This document shows positions 1-12,361 of a stretch of 64,000 nucleotides of DNA, piece by piece. Each line of letters begins with the position of its first letter. The first letter of the stretch is position 1. The position numbers and the translations under genes are program-made. Below the pieces are notes generated by a model. The model ran no database searches. It had not been told where the DNA came from and saw only the letters and a list, made by a program, of their open reading frames with translations. Source of the stretch: Orbilia blumenaviensis (lineage: Eukaryota > Ascomycota > Orbiliomycetes > Orbiliales > Orbiliaceae); contig JAVHNS010000003.1 of NCBI GenBank assembly GCA_036872755.1, positions 1,736,001 through 1,800,000 on the forward strand. The letters are read 5' to 3'.

Positions 1-73
1 TGCAGCTGCAACTTCACAACATCTAACAACCACAACTTAATAACCACAATCAATCGCAACCGCAATCTCAGGT

Positions 74-551
74 ACTTCGCACGTATGGAAACAAGTACTC
101 TGATGATATATACCGACCGTCTGCCCAATCAAGGGTACTCTGGGCTAGGTATCTACGGTACGGCCGCTTGGCTTCCTGGTCTGAAACCAACGGACCACAC
201 GGCTGCTGGTACATGTATGTACCTCACGAGGGCACGCCGTCGATGTGTCCTAACCACAGATTCTCTCAGATTGGCGATAAGAAGCGGGCTCAGTTCACAG
301 CTGTCCAACGGTCTCTAAACCAGAACGGAGGTCTGCATGCCTCTAACAGCCGTAATTGGCCCAGCCAGACTAGAAACCACCATCCAGAGATGGGAATATT
401 TCTCACATCGGTCATGGGAATGAACACAAAATCATCGTTCACGATGGAACCATTTGCATGGACAGCACAAGTCGTGCAGCCCTTTTGCGCAGGAGACACC
501 AGCATCAAAAAACGTTGCAGCCTACATGTACCCAGTACCAGTCGCATTTGA
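74..551 (+). CDS. possible last exon of a gene entering from the left (uncertain)
   Basis: An open frame runs from an intron-like 3' end (CTAAC near 25-30, CTCAG ending at 73) to a TGA at 549-551. Read from 74 it gives about 158 residues starting VLRTYGNKYSDD, without a domain I recognise. No ATG start lies at its beginning, so it would be the terminal exon of a gene whose earlier exons lie outside the window. The same bases are also open on the minus strand (290-1078), so one of the two frames is a shadow. Coding status is uncertain. Confidence 0.25.
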
Positions 552-1078
552 CAGTTCAATTTTACTGTTAAATTTCGAACGAACGAATTATCAACGGCGG
601 GAAACAAATTAACAGTCTCTGCGCTACACAACCCACACAAACAGGCACATGTATTCGAGTTTCTCACTTTTTTTTTTTTTCCTCCCGCAAATTCACACTG
701 TTCCCTTACCCCATGCCGATGCCCGTTTCTCACCAACAGGATGTCTTCTCGGCATCCTGAAAAGGTGGTGTGTGGAGATGGGCTTCGATGAGTTGTCCAA
801 CATTGACAATTCCTGTCCCACTGGCGGCCCCTGGCCTTTCTCGCCTTTTTTCCGCCCTCTTTCTGCAGCTTTCTGCTTCGACTTCCTTTTTTCTTAGTGG
901 TCGATGACGCAGGAGTAGGATTTTTTTCAACAAGCGTCCCCGGACTAGCTTGTTTCGAGAAAGCCGCTGCAGCGGGAAAAAGCGGTTTGAAGTTCTTCCC
1001 TCGTGCCCTTCCATCTGAGATTTTCCCGGCAAGGCCAAAACGACCGTTTGTGTTTGTTGGTACCAAGTAGGGAAACAA
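290..1078 (-). CDS. possible 262-codon open frame, lysine-rich N-terminal half
   Basis: A 262-codon frame opens on the minus strand. Its first half is rich in Lys, Arg and Ser, and its second half is mixed with scattered Cys and Trp. No signal peptide or domain is recognisable. Its 3' half overlaps, antisense, the open frame at 74-551. The poly-T at 669-680 makes a Lys run. It is long for a chance frame, but composition and lack of splice signals leave it doubtful. Confidence 0.18.
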   Translation of the reverse strand: MFPYLVPTNTNGRFGLAGKISDGRARGKNFKPLFPAAAAFSKQASPGTLVEKNPTPASSTTKKKGSRSRKLQKEGGKKARKARGRQWDRNCQCWTTHRSPSPHTTFSGCREDILLVRNGHRHGVREQCEFAGGKKKKVRNSNTCACLCGLCSAETVNLFPAVDNSFVRNLTVKLNCQMRLVLGTCRLQRFLMLVSPAQKGCTTCAVHANGSIVNDDFVFIPMTDVRNIPISGWWFLVWLGQLRLLEACRPPFWFRDRWTAVN

Positions 1079-3827
1079 GCCTCAGAAACGAGGGGAAACA
1101 GGTTTAAAAGGTACGGCGGTCGACATCATTATCGACTCAATTCGATGAAGCGGCACGAGAGGTGGCTGGGTTTACGAAAAAGAGAGTTGACATACGAGTC
1201 AGCCCCAGCCGTCGACTACTAACAAAGTCATTATCGCGGCTACTTCTTTTCTTCGATCTATGCGTCTTTTTTTTTTTTTTTTTTAACTGTTCTCTTACAG
1301 GTACAATCTAAAGGAAACATATGCCTCGGGGCCTGGTCCCCAGGTTCCTCCTGCTCCTTCCCTTCCTCCCGCCCGGAGAAATTTTCTTACGAGGGAAGAG
1401 GATAGGCCAGCCGGAGTTCGTCATGGCATGTGTATCCGAGGGTATGAGCCTCGACCGCCTCGACCCGAACCTCATCCATATTTCCTCCGAACAGGAAAAA
1501 AAAGTATTCACGAAAACAGATATCGGCTGAACTCTCTTAGTATTCCGATTTATAACAGTGAAATGAAAAATTTTCAATAGGTAAACAAAAAAAAAAGGAT
1601 AATTTGTTTTTTGGTATGTACCATCTATCTTCTTCTCATTCACATATTCGCATACACGTGTCACTCCGTGGGGTTGCAAAAGGTAGAGAGAAAAGGGTTC
1701 ATCGAAAGGGAAGAGAAGCCGTTGAGAGAAGAAAAGAAAAACAACGAAAGTCTCGACGTTGTGATGAGCTGGCAAGCGTGGGAGGTTGCTTGAAAGTGAT
1801 AGGGAAAACAAGGGAAGTAGCCGACAAGTTCAATAGGCATGGATTGCGGATATATTCAATTTCACCCCGCCGCCGAGAAGCCTGGACCATCTTCAAGGGT
1901 CTATTATAGATTATAGATAACGGGTGATATATAAAAACGTTGAAAACTCGTTGGAAACAGCTCTGCTGTTTCGCGAAATTCAAGATACTTGGATTGGCGA
2001 ATAATGTCGAGTTTGTGGCCGTTTTCAGAAAAATTTTCTTACGGTGCTATATATCTATATTTCATCCACTAAATATACGAAGGGACGACTAACCCACATC
2101 CGTCGGCACCACTAGCCTATTTGAAGTTGTTTTCAACCACTGGCTTGGGATGCTACATCTCATCAGGTTTGATCTGTATGCAACTCGAAACGAAAAGAAA
2201 AAAAAAATCAAGTAAAAAAATTTACAAGTCTTAAGCTCGATGCAATGCAATGACATTGGGGCCGGGGACAGGCGATGAGCGATGCCAGCCAATAATACAT
2301 TGTGTATTTTCCCCAATCTGCGATGTTCGTCTCCAGACCTGGACAACTGCAACCCCTCCACATCCCCTCTTTTAAGCTCTGCATTGCCATATGGTAACAT
2401 CTTAACATATGGAACTCCTCCATCTGTCTGTCCACATCATAGCAGCAAAAAAGCTTGAACCAGCCTTTGTGTTTTTCCCTTCCTGGCTGCTGGCTGCAAA
2501 CTGCAAGAGATGATGACTGCATCCTACTGCAGGGCGTGCGGCCGGCGGGATGGAAAGCTACTTCCTTAGCTATGGGGGGCTATCGGCGGGATGCGGACAA
2601 TATCGCACAAGGTGTAGCTATGCAGCTTGTCGCCGCGGACAAAGCCAGGCAACCCTTTCTCTAAAACATGCCATACCAACATGATGATGCATCGATGATG
2701 AGATTGAGACGTAAGTCGATGACATGATTGCTATGAGTGTTTTTTTTAAAATGTCCTCTTTTTTTCGAGGCGGACTCGCTCGCTCGAACGCTCGCCGAAT
2801 GAGCATATGAGCATTGTCCTGTTTCCCTGTGGAACTATCCACGTTTATGGGTCTGACAAGCGAAAGTGAGAGACGAAAAAAACTCATGATCATACGTAGT
2901 ACCCTTCCTGTTGAAATTGTGGTTTTGCGGTTTATTACTATATTCGTCCATTCGCCTAATAGGTAGCCGTCGTCCGGCTCGTGACCCGTGGCTACCGTAT
3001 CGACTGATAGATGTTGGGATATAGCGTGAGCAGTCACGCCAATGTGGTCTGGCTGTCGGGTTGAATCGTAACCGTTGATGGGCCATGGTCCCATTGGCGC
3101 AGCCGTCACGAGGTCTATCAGGGTCTGGAACAAAAACAAAATCTTAGCCAAGGATGTATTATAGCCACGTGCAGGCGCTATAGATCGTGCGATCGCGAAT
3201 TGAGCGAAAAGAAAAACGGACGGTACCGGCGCACGGTGGCGTCCTCTTAGATATTTTGAATTTGAAAGAGTATGATATCATAGCAAAGTAGGAACGAAAA
3301 GCTTAAAGTATAATTGTAATCGCCGCAAATCAATTGCGAGCTATTCAATTGGGAGAAGTAGGAATTTGTAAACGCGCGCACCCGATTTGATTTGTTGAAA
3401 TTTCAGTGAAAGCTGCGATATAGGTCGAAATGAGATCTCGAGACTGTGGAGATCTTGCCGCAAAAAAAGGAAAAGGAAAGGATATATGTACAGAAACAGC
3501 AATATGGTGGTAGCCACAACCATGTAGAAATTGTTCCATCAAATCCAAATGTCTCCCAGCTGAAAATCCTGCAAAAACATACCAAGAACAGAACATGACA
3601 AGTAGTATTAAGGATAAGAAACAAGGAAATGATATCTTGAAGCCATTCGATCCCATGCACCCCCTTGTATTAATGCACTATGCAATTTGAATCTTTCTTT
3701 CTAGCTTCGTGCAAAAACCATCCCCACAAAACGCCTTTGCCAAAAGGAAAAATGTAAAGACCGACCAGAAATAAGTAAAAATACACCTAGCTTTTAATGG
3801 ACCCCCGTATCTATGTAGATAGTCTAT
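1079..3827. other. intergenic stretch without convincing genes
   Basis: Several open frames of 60-177 codons occur on both strands, but none has a recognisable motif, good start context or consistent splice sites. An 18-base poly-T tract lies at 1267-1284. The stretch ends at the 3' side of the protoglobin gene at 3828, whose terminator region probably lies within 3300-3827. Confidence 0.5.
1267..1284 (+). repeat. poly-T tract, 18 bases
   Basis: Uninterrupted T run in the left intergenic region. A similar 18-T run lies at 55563-55580. Confidence 0.9.
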
Positions 3828-5092
3828 CTATATCTTTTTTTCATCACTAGCTGCTGCGTCCGAAAATGGATTAGGATCTAAATTCTGTTTTAATACCGTC
3901 CGGCCGTTGACCAGCTTCAGCCTCGGTGTACCCGGAATGTGGTACTCACTGAGTCCATTTCCACTCATATTAACCACTGCTGGTCTGGAGGGCACTGCCC
4001 TCTGTCTTTCGAGATGTGCAGGATCTGGCCTTGCCATCCCACTGAATGGGCATCTTCCCATGTTCATGCCATCCATGAGATGTGTGGCCTCTTCGATCGG
4101 ACGACCTAATATAGTCTTTCCGCTTTCAGAGCTACGTCTACTAGCGTCTGTGCGATTGCTACGTACTGAAGCATCATCATCCCCCAACATTTGCTTTCCA
4201 TGCAGATACCCCTCTTTCAGGGCATCGTTCTCATCAAGAGGTTCTTCTTCGAGGAACTCAAGGGCATCGGCATTATGCCAACGTTCCATGAGGTCGTTTT
4301 GGATCCAGATGACTTTTCCGAGGGCCTTGATAAGGGCGATCTTTCTGTAGAGCTCGAGACGTGGGTGAGAGAGGATAGCCTCGAACATGGCGTCTTGGAT
4401 GAAACCGAGGCAGGCGCCGAGGAATACGTATTCGACGTGGAGTGGGTTCTTGCGACCTTTGCCGACGTGCATCAGGCTGGGGAAATGTGTATTAGGATAC
4501 GTATTTAAAAGATAGAATATGAAGAATTGCAACATACCCGACCTTGTCGAGGTACTCCCAGTATTCCATTCTTGTGCAGTCGGAGTTGAGTTTTGTAAGG
4601 TACCATCGGAGGAACTGCAAAAAATAACGACTGTTAATATAACTTGAGCTAGCAGGAGGACGAAAGAGAATGCACAGTGCTCACCATCTTTCTGTGCGTA
4701 ATCTGAGCGCTGTCCTCAGTTGCCCAAGAGGTAACTGGACCTTCATCCCTGCTGTTTCTAGTTGTGAAAACACGAGCTGTGATATCGTATTTGAGGAGCT
4801 TCTTGTAAACGATGTTGACGATGGCTGGAATAAGCGCCTTTACGTATTTCTGACCGGCGATGAGGGCTTGGACATCCTCTGTTGAAATTTACTATTAGTC
4901 CTCGTTCTGCATTTGGCGCTCTTGAATTCGAGTGTATTGTTTTTGATAAAACTTACCAGGTCCGAACTCGAGGAAAGAGTGCAAGAACTGTATTCTAACT
5001 GGGAGCGAGGTATAAAGCTCGGTTCGGTCGACGTGCTCCATGGAAGGTGGTGCCTCCACATGGTGGTCTTGGTCTTGATCGGCCATCTTCAT
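3828..5092 (-). CDS. protoglobin (globin-sensor-like) domain protein
   Basis: Four exons join in phase: 4957-5092, 4685-4878, 4538-4614, 3828-4476, giving 351 residues. The first half matches the fungal protoglobin family (Pfam Protoglobin). It has a YTSLPVRIQFLHSFLEFG start, then a segment with AIVNIVYKKLL, then FLRWYLTKL and MEYWEYLDKVG, and a late helix with NPLHVEYVFLGACLGF whose His is the likely proximal haem ligand. By family knowledge this should be a haem protein that binds O2, NO or CO; its partner or output is unknown. The C-terminal third (from about residue 200) is low-complexity, Ser/Asp-rich and lacks an enzymatic output domain. The start could be the first ATG (5092) or the ATG two codons later (5086). 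All three introns have GT-AG ends of 61-78 bases. Confidence 0.85.
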
Positions 5093-8000
5093 TTTGAATG
5101 ATGTGAGTGTTTGAGATCCTTAAGATCTATAAAACTATAACTCTGAAATGAAAAGAAAAAGAATCCTAGATATTCTAGAATGTCTTTAAGCTTACTCCGT
5201 ACTTAAGATAAGTAGTTAAGGGAGGCTTCGTATTCGAATCGAGAAAGCTAGTGCTAGTGATAAGGCACGTGGAGAAAACGTTGTGGCCATGATTCAGCTT
5301 GCGCCGGCTTCCCACTCTTTATACCCCTCCGTACAATGAAGCTTAAAAGGCTGACTAACAGCTTTGAGGAGTTCGAAAATAAAATTCACAATTTCATCAT
5401 CGGATTAATTAGGGACGGCGCTCCCCGGTGTGTCGCCTGATATCGAAGCTCTCTTGGAAATCTCGCAGGTGGTCTCAGTTTGTGGTCTCACTCGAGCAGC
5501 GAAGTGGTCTGCACCTCACCTGATATTATTTTGTGTTGCGAGCCCTTTGGGAAAGGGACCAGGCCCCACAGTGGGGTTCCGAAGCACGCCACACAACCGT
5601 TTTGCCTTGATGGCCCGGCCAGACCTTGGGATTCCGGAAGCTATCATTGGCTGGCAGGGCTGGAATCTCTGGAACGGCGAAGGGGCGGTCTAGGGGTTCG
5701 CCCTTTACCGAGACGAAATTCTCTGCAGGAAGGAGTTTTGGCTCATCTGTGCCTGTACCTGCTGCAAATTTCTCCTAAAGGTAAGTCGATATTATTCGGT
5801 TGAATGGTAAGCATGCGCAAGAGGAGAGTACATAGATTTTGCACGTTTTGTGGCTTGCCATTTTACGAGTCAGAAAGATCTCATGCGATGCCGGCCGATG
5901 CATGGGGTTCTTTCCTTCGAGAACAAATGAACGAGCTCAGGCGATGTATCATGTCATGGATCCTCTGGCCGGATGAAACCCTAGGCACGAGCCTGGAGGC
6001 CGTTCACACCTAGGAAGCGAGAGATGCTTCCGAGTGGGGGGAAAGCCTCATTGAAGCTTTTTTCCGATCCGAGATTTGGCAATAGATATTTATATTGGTG
6101 TCATGTGACAGCCCTTTCAAGCTTGCAGCTTCTGCGAGAGTTCGAGAATACGATTTCTTGGATATAAACCGCCTTTCGGGTCCTGCTGATAGGTATTAAT
6201 CGTATGCCGAAGTTTTGCGGGCGATAGCTTGTTTCGACGTACCACACTTGCATATACACCATCGAATATCAGCTCATACGAGTGTCATTTCCCTAACGTC
6301 TTTCTGTCTACCAAGACGGAGTATCTCTTAGGCGGGATATCAAATCTTGAATGAACGCAACTTCATCATATGAACTAGCACGAAAATGATGAAGATGATG
6401 ATGATGTCAAATTTTGCAACTGAAACCTCTCAACTTCTGGCGCTCCGATTTTCGCCATTGGGATGACCCGATGCAACTGTTTAATCTCACCAGAGTTTTT
6501 CGGTAGTATGAAGCCGATACAAGAATAGTACTTAGACCCATCCGTCCGTGAAGCTTGAACATAAGCTCATCAAAATCCCTTTCATATCCCAAGACGCACC
6601 AAGCTTACACAGACCATCAAAAACTTATAATTTTGTCAGCATTTTTCTTCGAACCGATGCCTTCCCGAGCTCATCAATCTCGGGTAAACACTTTTTTTTT
6701 TTGGCATTGACGAACGACCAAGATACCAACATTCTTCTGCGGAACCCACTATAATTTCGATAACAAGAAAGCGAGAGATATATTAATTCCCGCTGGGCCT
6801 CACATTTCTGGCATTATCGTGGTTTTCATTCCCTCGGTCCAACAAGCGTTACGGACGCCTAGAATGCTTGCAAGTTGGAAGAATTTTCGCAGAAACAAAT
6901 GGAGGGGTGTGCGTGGTGTTTCACCGAGCTGGGTTGAGCTTTTCGGGGAAGAGGGAAAGGGGAGCTAACGGGGATGAGCGACTCGGTTCAACGACACCAA
7001 AGAAAACCCCAGACGGCACATGATGACGGCTCCAGAATTTGGATTTTGAATTTGTTCTAACCGGCGCCGGCGAACGGGTTCCCGATCCCGCGACGGGCTA
7101 CCGTTGGGCTGGACGGAAAAGAGTCGTCAGACCACTGGTGGCCGTTTTTGCTCATTTCCTGTGCATTCACGGGGTCACGATTCATTTTATTTTGAAGTGA
7201 ATTGAGCCGGAGCGAACGGAGACAAACATCAAGTGATCGATCGATCGAGTGGACACATAAATTAGCAGATGAGGGGAGAGACGAATGCCGTTCACCACCT
7301 GCCGGTCTTTCTTGATAGATGTCTTGAGGGAGGGAAATGCTTTCCCAAAAAAGATTTGTGCATATGTACGCATTTTAATATTTTTAGACAGGAAAGCGAG
7401 AGAGGGATGGAGGCAATGCAATGAGGGAGAGAGGGATGTGATGTGGGGCGGCTGGATATCAAAGCGGGATGTGCTGCAATATTTCTGTGCCTGCATTTTT
7501 CCGAAGGCACGTTGTTAGCGGCTTCCAGATAAGGAAATCTGTTTACTTTTAAGGGAAAAACTGTAAATCAAAACAACAACAACGACAAATCAACAACATC
7601 AACAACACTGACGGTGGGATGTCAACAAACAAACCATCGCCTCTAACCCGACCGGTCCCCTCTGACCAGAACCAGACCAACGAATCGGAGGCAAAAGCAA
7701 TTACCCTCATCCATCATCCCACATCCAGCACCCGCCCGCCACTATCCAAACTCACTAAGTTAACCGTCTCGTCTTCTTTCTTGTTCCGTCACCCCCCAAG
7801 AAGAAGAAGAAAAAGAAGAATCGATCGAGGCATCAAATCCATCGATCGCGAGGTCTTCCCTAGGTGAGTGAGCAATGCCTTGGTGGCAACTATGCATTTC
7901 CAAGCCATTATCCTACTATATGTCAATACCGTTGCTATGAGAGAGATATATACGTTTTTGTGCATCATGACGAAAGATGAAAAAAGATGATGAAGAAGAA

Positions 8001-9426
8001 GAACACGAATATGGAAGATCTGGTTATAATGCATCATGGTGATGATATGATGACCACTCAATATTCAGGGTCCTCGCATACATCTAGGGGCGTCTCATGT
8101 GTGACCTGAAGATCGATGGCTTCAAATTAAAGCATCGCCACTGCCCCGATTGAGATAGGCAATAACAAGCAGAACATCCATCATACTTGCATATGCGCAT
8201 GCATACATACATACATACAACTTCCAAACTTCCATGCTTCATACTCTGTGTGTGTGCATTACATACTACCGCTGGTATATTCCCGCCTGTGAGATGCCGT
8301 CCCCACTCGCTGGCGCAGACACGACAGACGGGCTGAGTTAGCGGCGGCGAGTTCTGTTGTCTTCTACACCGTTCTGTCCTAGACCCATCATCCCTCTCCA
8401 TAGTATGCAGCTGTGTCTCTCTCTCGCCCCCTTTTCCCCTTATCCCTTCCTTCCTCGTCTACATACATATGGACCTACATGGACGTGCAGGTGGCCTGCT
8501 CGCTGATTAGCCCTGATCATCGACGTTGCGCCGGCGAAGCGTTTATTTGATTGTTATTTTTATATTTATGTATTTTCCATTATTATTTTGTATTTTTGCC
8601 GGATTCCGCTAGTTACTCCCTGCCCATCCCATCGCGCTTCCCTTCCCTTCAACTCAACCCAACTCGCTTTCACCCCAACTCACTTCACCTCAACTCAACT
8701 CAAACCTTTCCTCCAACATCAACATCCTCACTAACCCACCTCAACAGCCGCTGCCACCCTTCCCGAAACACCAACCACGGCAAAGGAGTCTAGCTGCAAC
8801 CATCCACCCGACTTTCTCCTCAAATACCTCCTATATTCGACTTCGACTGGCTATCTCTCGACAAGGCCTCATTTTTTAACGACGACTTGAAGAATTCTGT
8901 TCCTGAGATAGAGAAAAACAAAAAACAAAACAAAGAGGAAGCAGAAAAAAGCAAGAGGAGGAATCCGCGCACGGTCGGTTACTAGGGCAGTTCGCTTTCG
9001 ATAGATACATTCCTGTCACCCTTTGCGCGTTCTTTTTCTCCTTCATACCGGGTTGGCCGCATCACACCTGAACCGAGGGGAACATCGCGATCAGTTGCAG
9101 CCTCTGCAGTGTGATTCGCCGTTGTCAACGTCGACTGGTGACAGCAAGCTATAATCCAGCCTTGAAATATCAGCTGCCCGCCTGCCTTCGACGCTCTCGA
9201 CTAAACCCCTCGCGGGTTTCCGACTACAGGCTTTTCTTTTCTTTCTATTATTGTAGTGGCTCACTGAAGCCGGGCTTTTTATACGATTATATCATCAAAG
9301 TTTTTTCAACTACCAATCCCGGCTTCGTCCTATTGGAGAGCATCCTAACTATATCAATTCTGCATCGCCATCATCGACGACAACAACAACAAAAGAACGA
9401 CAACAATCTCAGTGACATCTCGAAAA
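5093..9426. other. long intergenic region upstream of the WEE1-like kinase
   Basis: About 4.3 kb separates the divergent protoglobin and kinase genes. The part 5430-6010 has locally higher GC and short open frames on the plus strand, but no domain or convincing splicing. A (CATA)n tract lies at 8202-8218. From about 8600 to 9426 the sequence is pyrimidine-rich with CAACTCAACTC-like runs, typical of a fungal promoter and long 5' leader of the kinase gene. Leader introns are possible but not provable by eye. Confidence 0.45.
8202..8218 (+). repeat. (CATA)n microsatellite
   Basis: Four tandem CATA units in the long region upstream of the WEE1-like kinase. Confidence 0.9.
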
Positions 9427-12361
9427 ATGGTCGTTTCGTATTCGCCACACCGACAAGGAGGACCAACTCCTGTGGAAAATACCCCGCCGTTTAACCCATT
9501 CACACGTTCAAACAGTGGCCTCACGTTGCTTGAAGTGCCACGTCATTCCCCTTCTCCCATCCCACAGGCTCGTGCCTTGACAAGGCGGCAAGGAACCTTA
9601 ACTCGAACTAGAAGTTCCCCGTCGTCTACCAGGGCCGCTTTAGAAGTCTCTTCAACAAACAATCTCAACTGCACACTTCCATCTCAATTACCCCACAACT
9701 CCGAATCAAAACCCTCAATGACGACGGAACCATTCAAGGTAAAGCAATTGCGGGGCAGAGGGATCGAGAACACGCCAGCAGTTAGTAGCCCGCTTAAGAG
9801 ACGGGAGATTTCAGTTGGCGATGTTGCTCCACCCAGAGTCAAGCGTCGCTCTCGAGATGGTATCGCCGGCTCCTCATCCCGGTCCTCATCTCCAGCGGGC
9901 TCCTCATCGGATTCATCGAGCGGCGGGAGAAGTAAGACTAGCCGAAGCTCTGTTCTCTCCGGTATAGGGAGACCACTTTCCCATACGCCTAGGAAGCCAA
10001 CCGGTTTAAAGAAGGTTATCAGTACACACCACTTCGAGAAACCGAAGATCGCGAGATCTCGTTTACAACCAACTAAACCACCGGTGTTTGGGGTGTCTAC
10101 ACCACTCGCTCCCGGTAAGGTAAAGCGTATTGGTTCTTTCGACAACTTCGTTTCGCCAGGTCCCAAAGCAAAGGAGCCTATGTTCCCCCCCGTTTCCATT
10201 GTGGAACAGCCTCCTAAAGAGGTGTCCGCAACCCCTCGTGTCTCGAAAATTTCTGCTACTCCTTTCAAGAAACCATTTCCTGCGCCGTTCCCGAAATTGG
10301 CCTTCACTCCTATGCCACAACGTAGCACATTTGCTACCCCGCAAATCACAAAACCTTTCCCGCCCCAGCCTGCGGTTTTTATGTCGACTGGTCTCCTAAC
10401 TAAGAAGAATCGCCCGGCCAATGGCAACAGCATTCTTCCGCCAGAGACGCCCTGCAAAAAACCTACTTTCATGACGAGGAATCCGATTATGGTTAACAAC
10501 GCCCCCCCTGATACACCTTTCACAAGTAAAGGCAGGGGAAAGTTGAATTTCAACCGTACCGAAAGTTTTGCTAGTCTTGCTGATACTGGATCGCCGGAAG
10601 CAAGTCAGCAGAGCACCCAAGGGAATAGCCAGCAGGAGTTTCTTCAAACCCCAACCAAGCGACTGCACAACTCAGATAGTGCTAGTAGCCTCAGAGGGTT
10701 GAACAAAAGATGGAAGACTGACGTCCCACGTAAGTTGTCACTCAATTGAGGCGACAGACTATGATGAATTATGGGCTAACCTATACCTAGTGTCGCAAGA
10801 AATAACATCTCCCCATACTCCACAGGGAAGTGCCAGTGTCATTGATCTAGATGCAAGTCGACTTTCAATTTCTGGCAAGCACTCCCAACCACTTCTTCTG
10901 AGTGACCCCTACCCTTCGACACCTCGATCCGCCAGAGACTTGTTTGGAAACTTGGTTCATACCCCATCGCATAGCGGCAGCTCACCTGACAAGCTCTTCA
11001 GTGCTGCTAAGCTTGAGCAGACCATGACGCCTGTCATGGATCGTACCTCCAAGACCTTTTCGAAAGACTGGGACCCCAACCTCGAAGCTAAATTCTCCAA
11101 GGTTACCCAAGTTGGTGCAGGGGAGTTCTCTGTTGTTTTTGAGGTTGAAGAGCATGTTTCTTTACTCTCATCGCAGGCTTCTTCGCAACTCATGACTCCT
11201 GAAAACTCTTCTGAGAATGGATCGCCACCTAATCCAACCCTGGTAATGCCCCGCCATTACGCTGTCAAGCGGGTCCAGTTTCACGGGCAGAGGGATCGCG
11301 ACCATCGAATTGAAGAAGTTGAGATACTTAAGTCTATCGGCAAACACAAGAATGTCATTGAGTACCTTGATAGCTGGGAGACTTCCATCAACTACAGGGT
11401 TTACATCCAAACCGAGTTCTGTGAGCTTGGTGCTCTCGATAGCTTCCTCTCTGATTACGGCAACCATGGCCGCTTGGATCCCTTCAGAATCTGGAAAATC
11501 TTTACTGAGATATCCGAGGTAAGAGTTTGTTCCTAAACCTAGTCCTAAGGACTACGCTAACTTTAATAGGGCTTGGATCACATCCATAAAATGTCCGTTC
11601 TCCACCTTGATATCAAGCCTTCAAACATTTTGGTTTCCTACGATGGCTCTTTGAAGATAGCAGACTTTGGCATGGCGACCAAGTACCCAGCAAGTCGAAA
11701 CCTCGAACGAGAGGGCGACCGAGAGTATCTCGCCCCAGAAGTGCTACAAAAACACCAATACACCCGACCTGCCGACATTTTCTCTCTTGGTCTGACTCTC
11801 TTGGAAATTGCCGCCAATGTCCAACTCCCTGATAACGGACCATCCTGGCAGAGGCTTCGTGCTGGTGACCTCACCGAGATTCCCGACCTCACCCCCGAGA
11901 GTTTGATACATAGTTGTATCCGTGATGATCGCGGTTTCCCGATCGTGATGAACGACGACTCCATAGATCTTGGAGACGACTCATCGTTTTGCCCTGACAG
12001 CAGCTTTACGACCCCTGCGTCTAACCCGGATGGAATGTTTGCGAAATACTTAACCAACCCGAACTTTAGAGCCCGCGAGACTGAAGATGTTGTGAATCCT
12101 CCAAAGTACCTCGAGGGAGAGAGCCTAAAGTTCATGATCAGTTGGCTTATTTCCCCCGACCCAGCCCTTCGTCCCAATACTACAGAAATTCTCAATTCTG
12201 CAGAGGTCCGTTGGATTAAAGGGCATCGAACAACTGGGGCATTGGTTTATGAAGGAGAATGGGGCCCCATTGAAACTACTTGTGGAATCTTGGAAGACAT
12301 GGATATTGGGGAGCTATCCGTCGAAAAACTGGAGGAAGACGACTGGCTCATGATGTATTGA
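9427..12361 (+). CDS. swe1/wee1: WEE1/SWE1-family mitosis-inhibitor protein kinase
   Basis: Three exons, 9427-10729, 10791-11518 and 11570-12361, give 940 residues. The long N-terminal half is Ser/Pro-rich with many S/T-P sites, as expected for a regulated cell-cycle kinase. The kinase domain begins near residue 537 with the Gly loop VGAGEFSVVF, then AVKRVQ (ATP-binding Lys). It has the WEE1-type catalytic loop HLDIKPSNIL, the IADFGMATK magnesium loop and GDREYLAPEVL. WEE1 kinases phosphorylate the conserved inhibitory tyrosine of Cdc2/Cdc28 and delay mitosis. The ATG at 9427 was chosen because it has a good context (AAAAATGG) and starts the MVVSYSPHRQ segment. A large acidic insert lies late in the kinase domain, common in fungal WEE1. 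The introns are 61 and 51 bases. Confidence 0.93.

Noticed and set aside
9684..10553. 289-codon minus-strand frame inside the WEE1-like gene
   Set aside because: It is antisense to a well-supported coding exon, with Gly/Val-rich shadow composition and no motif.
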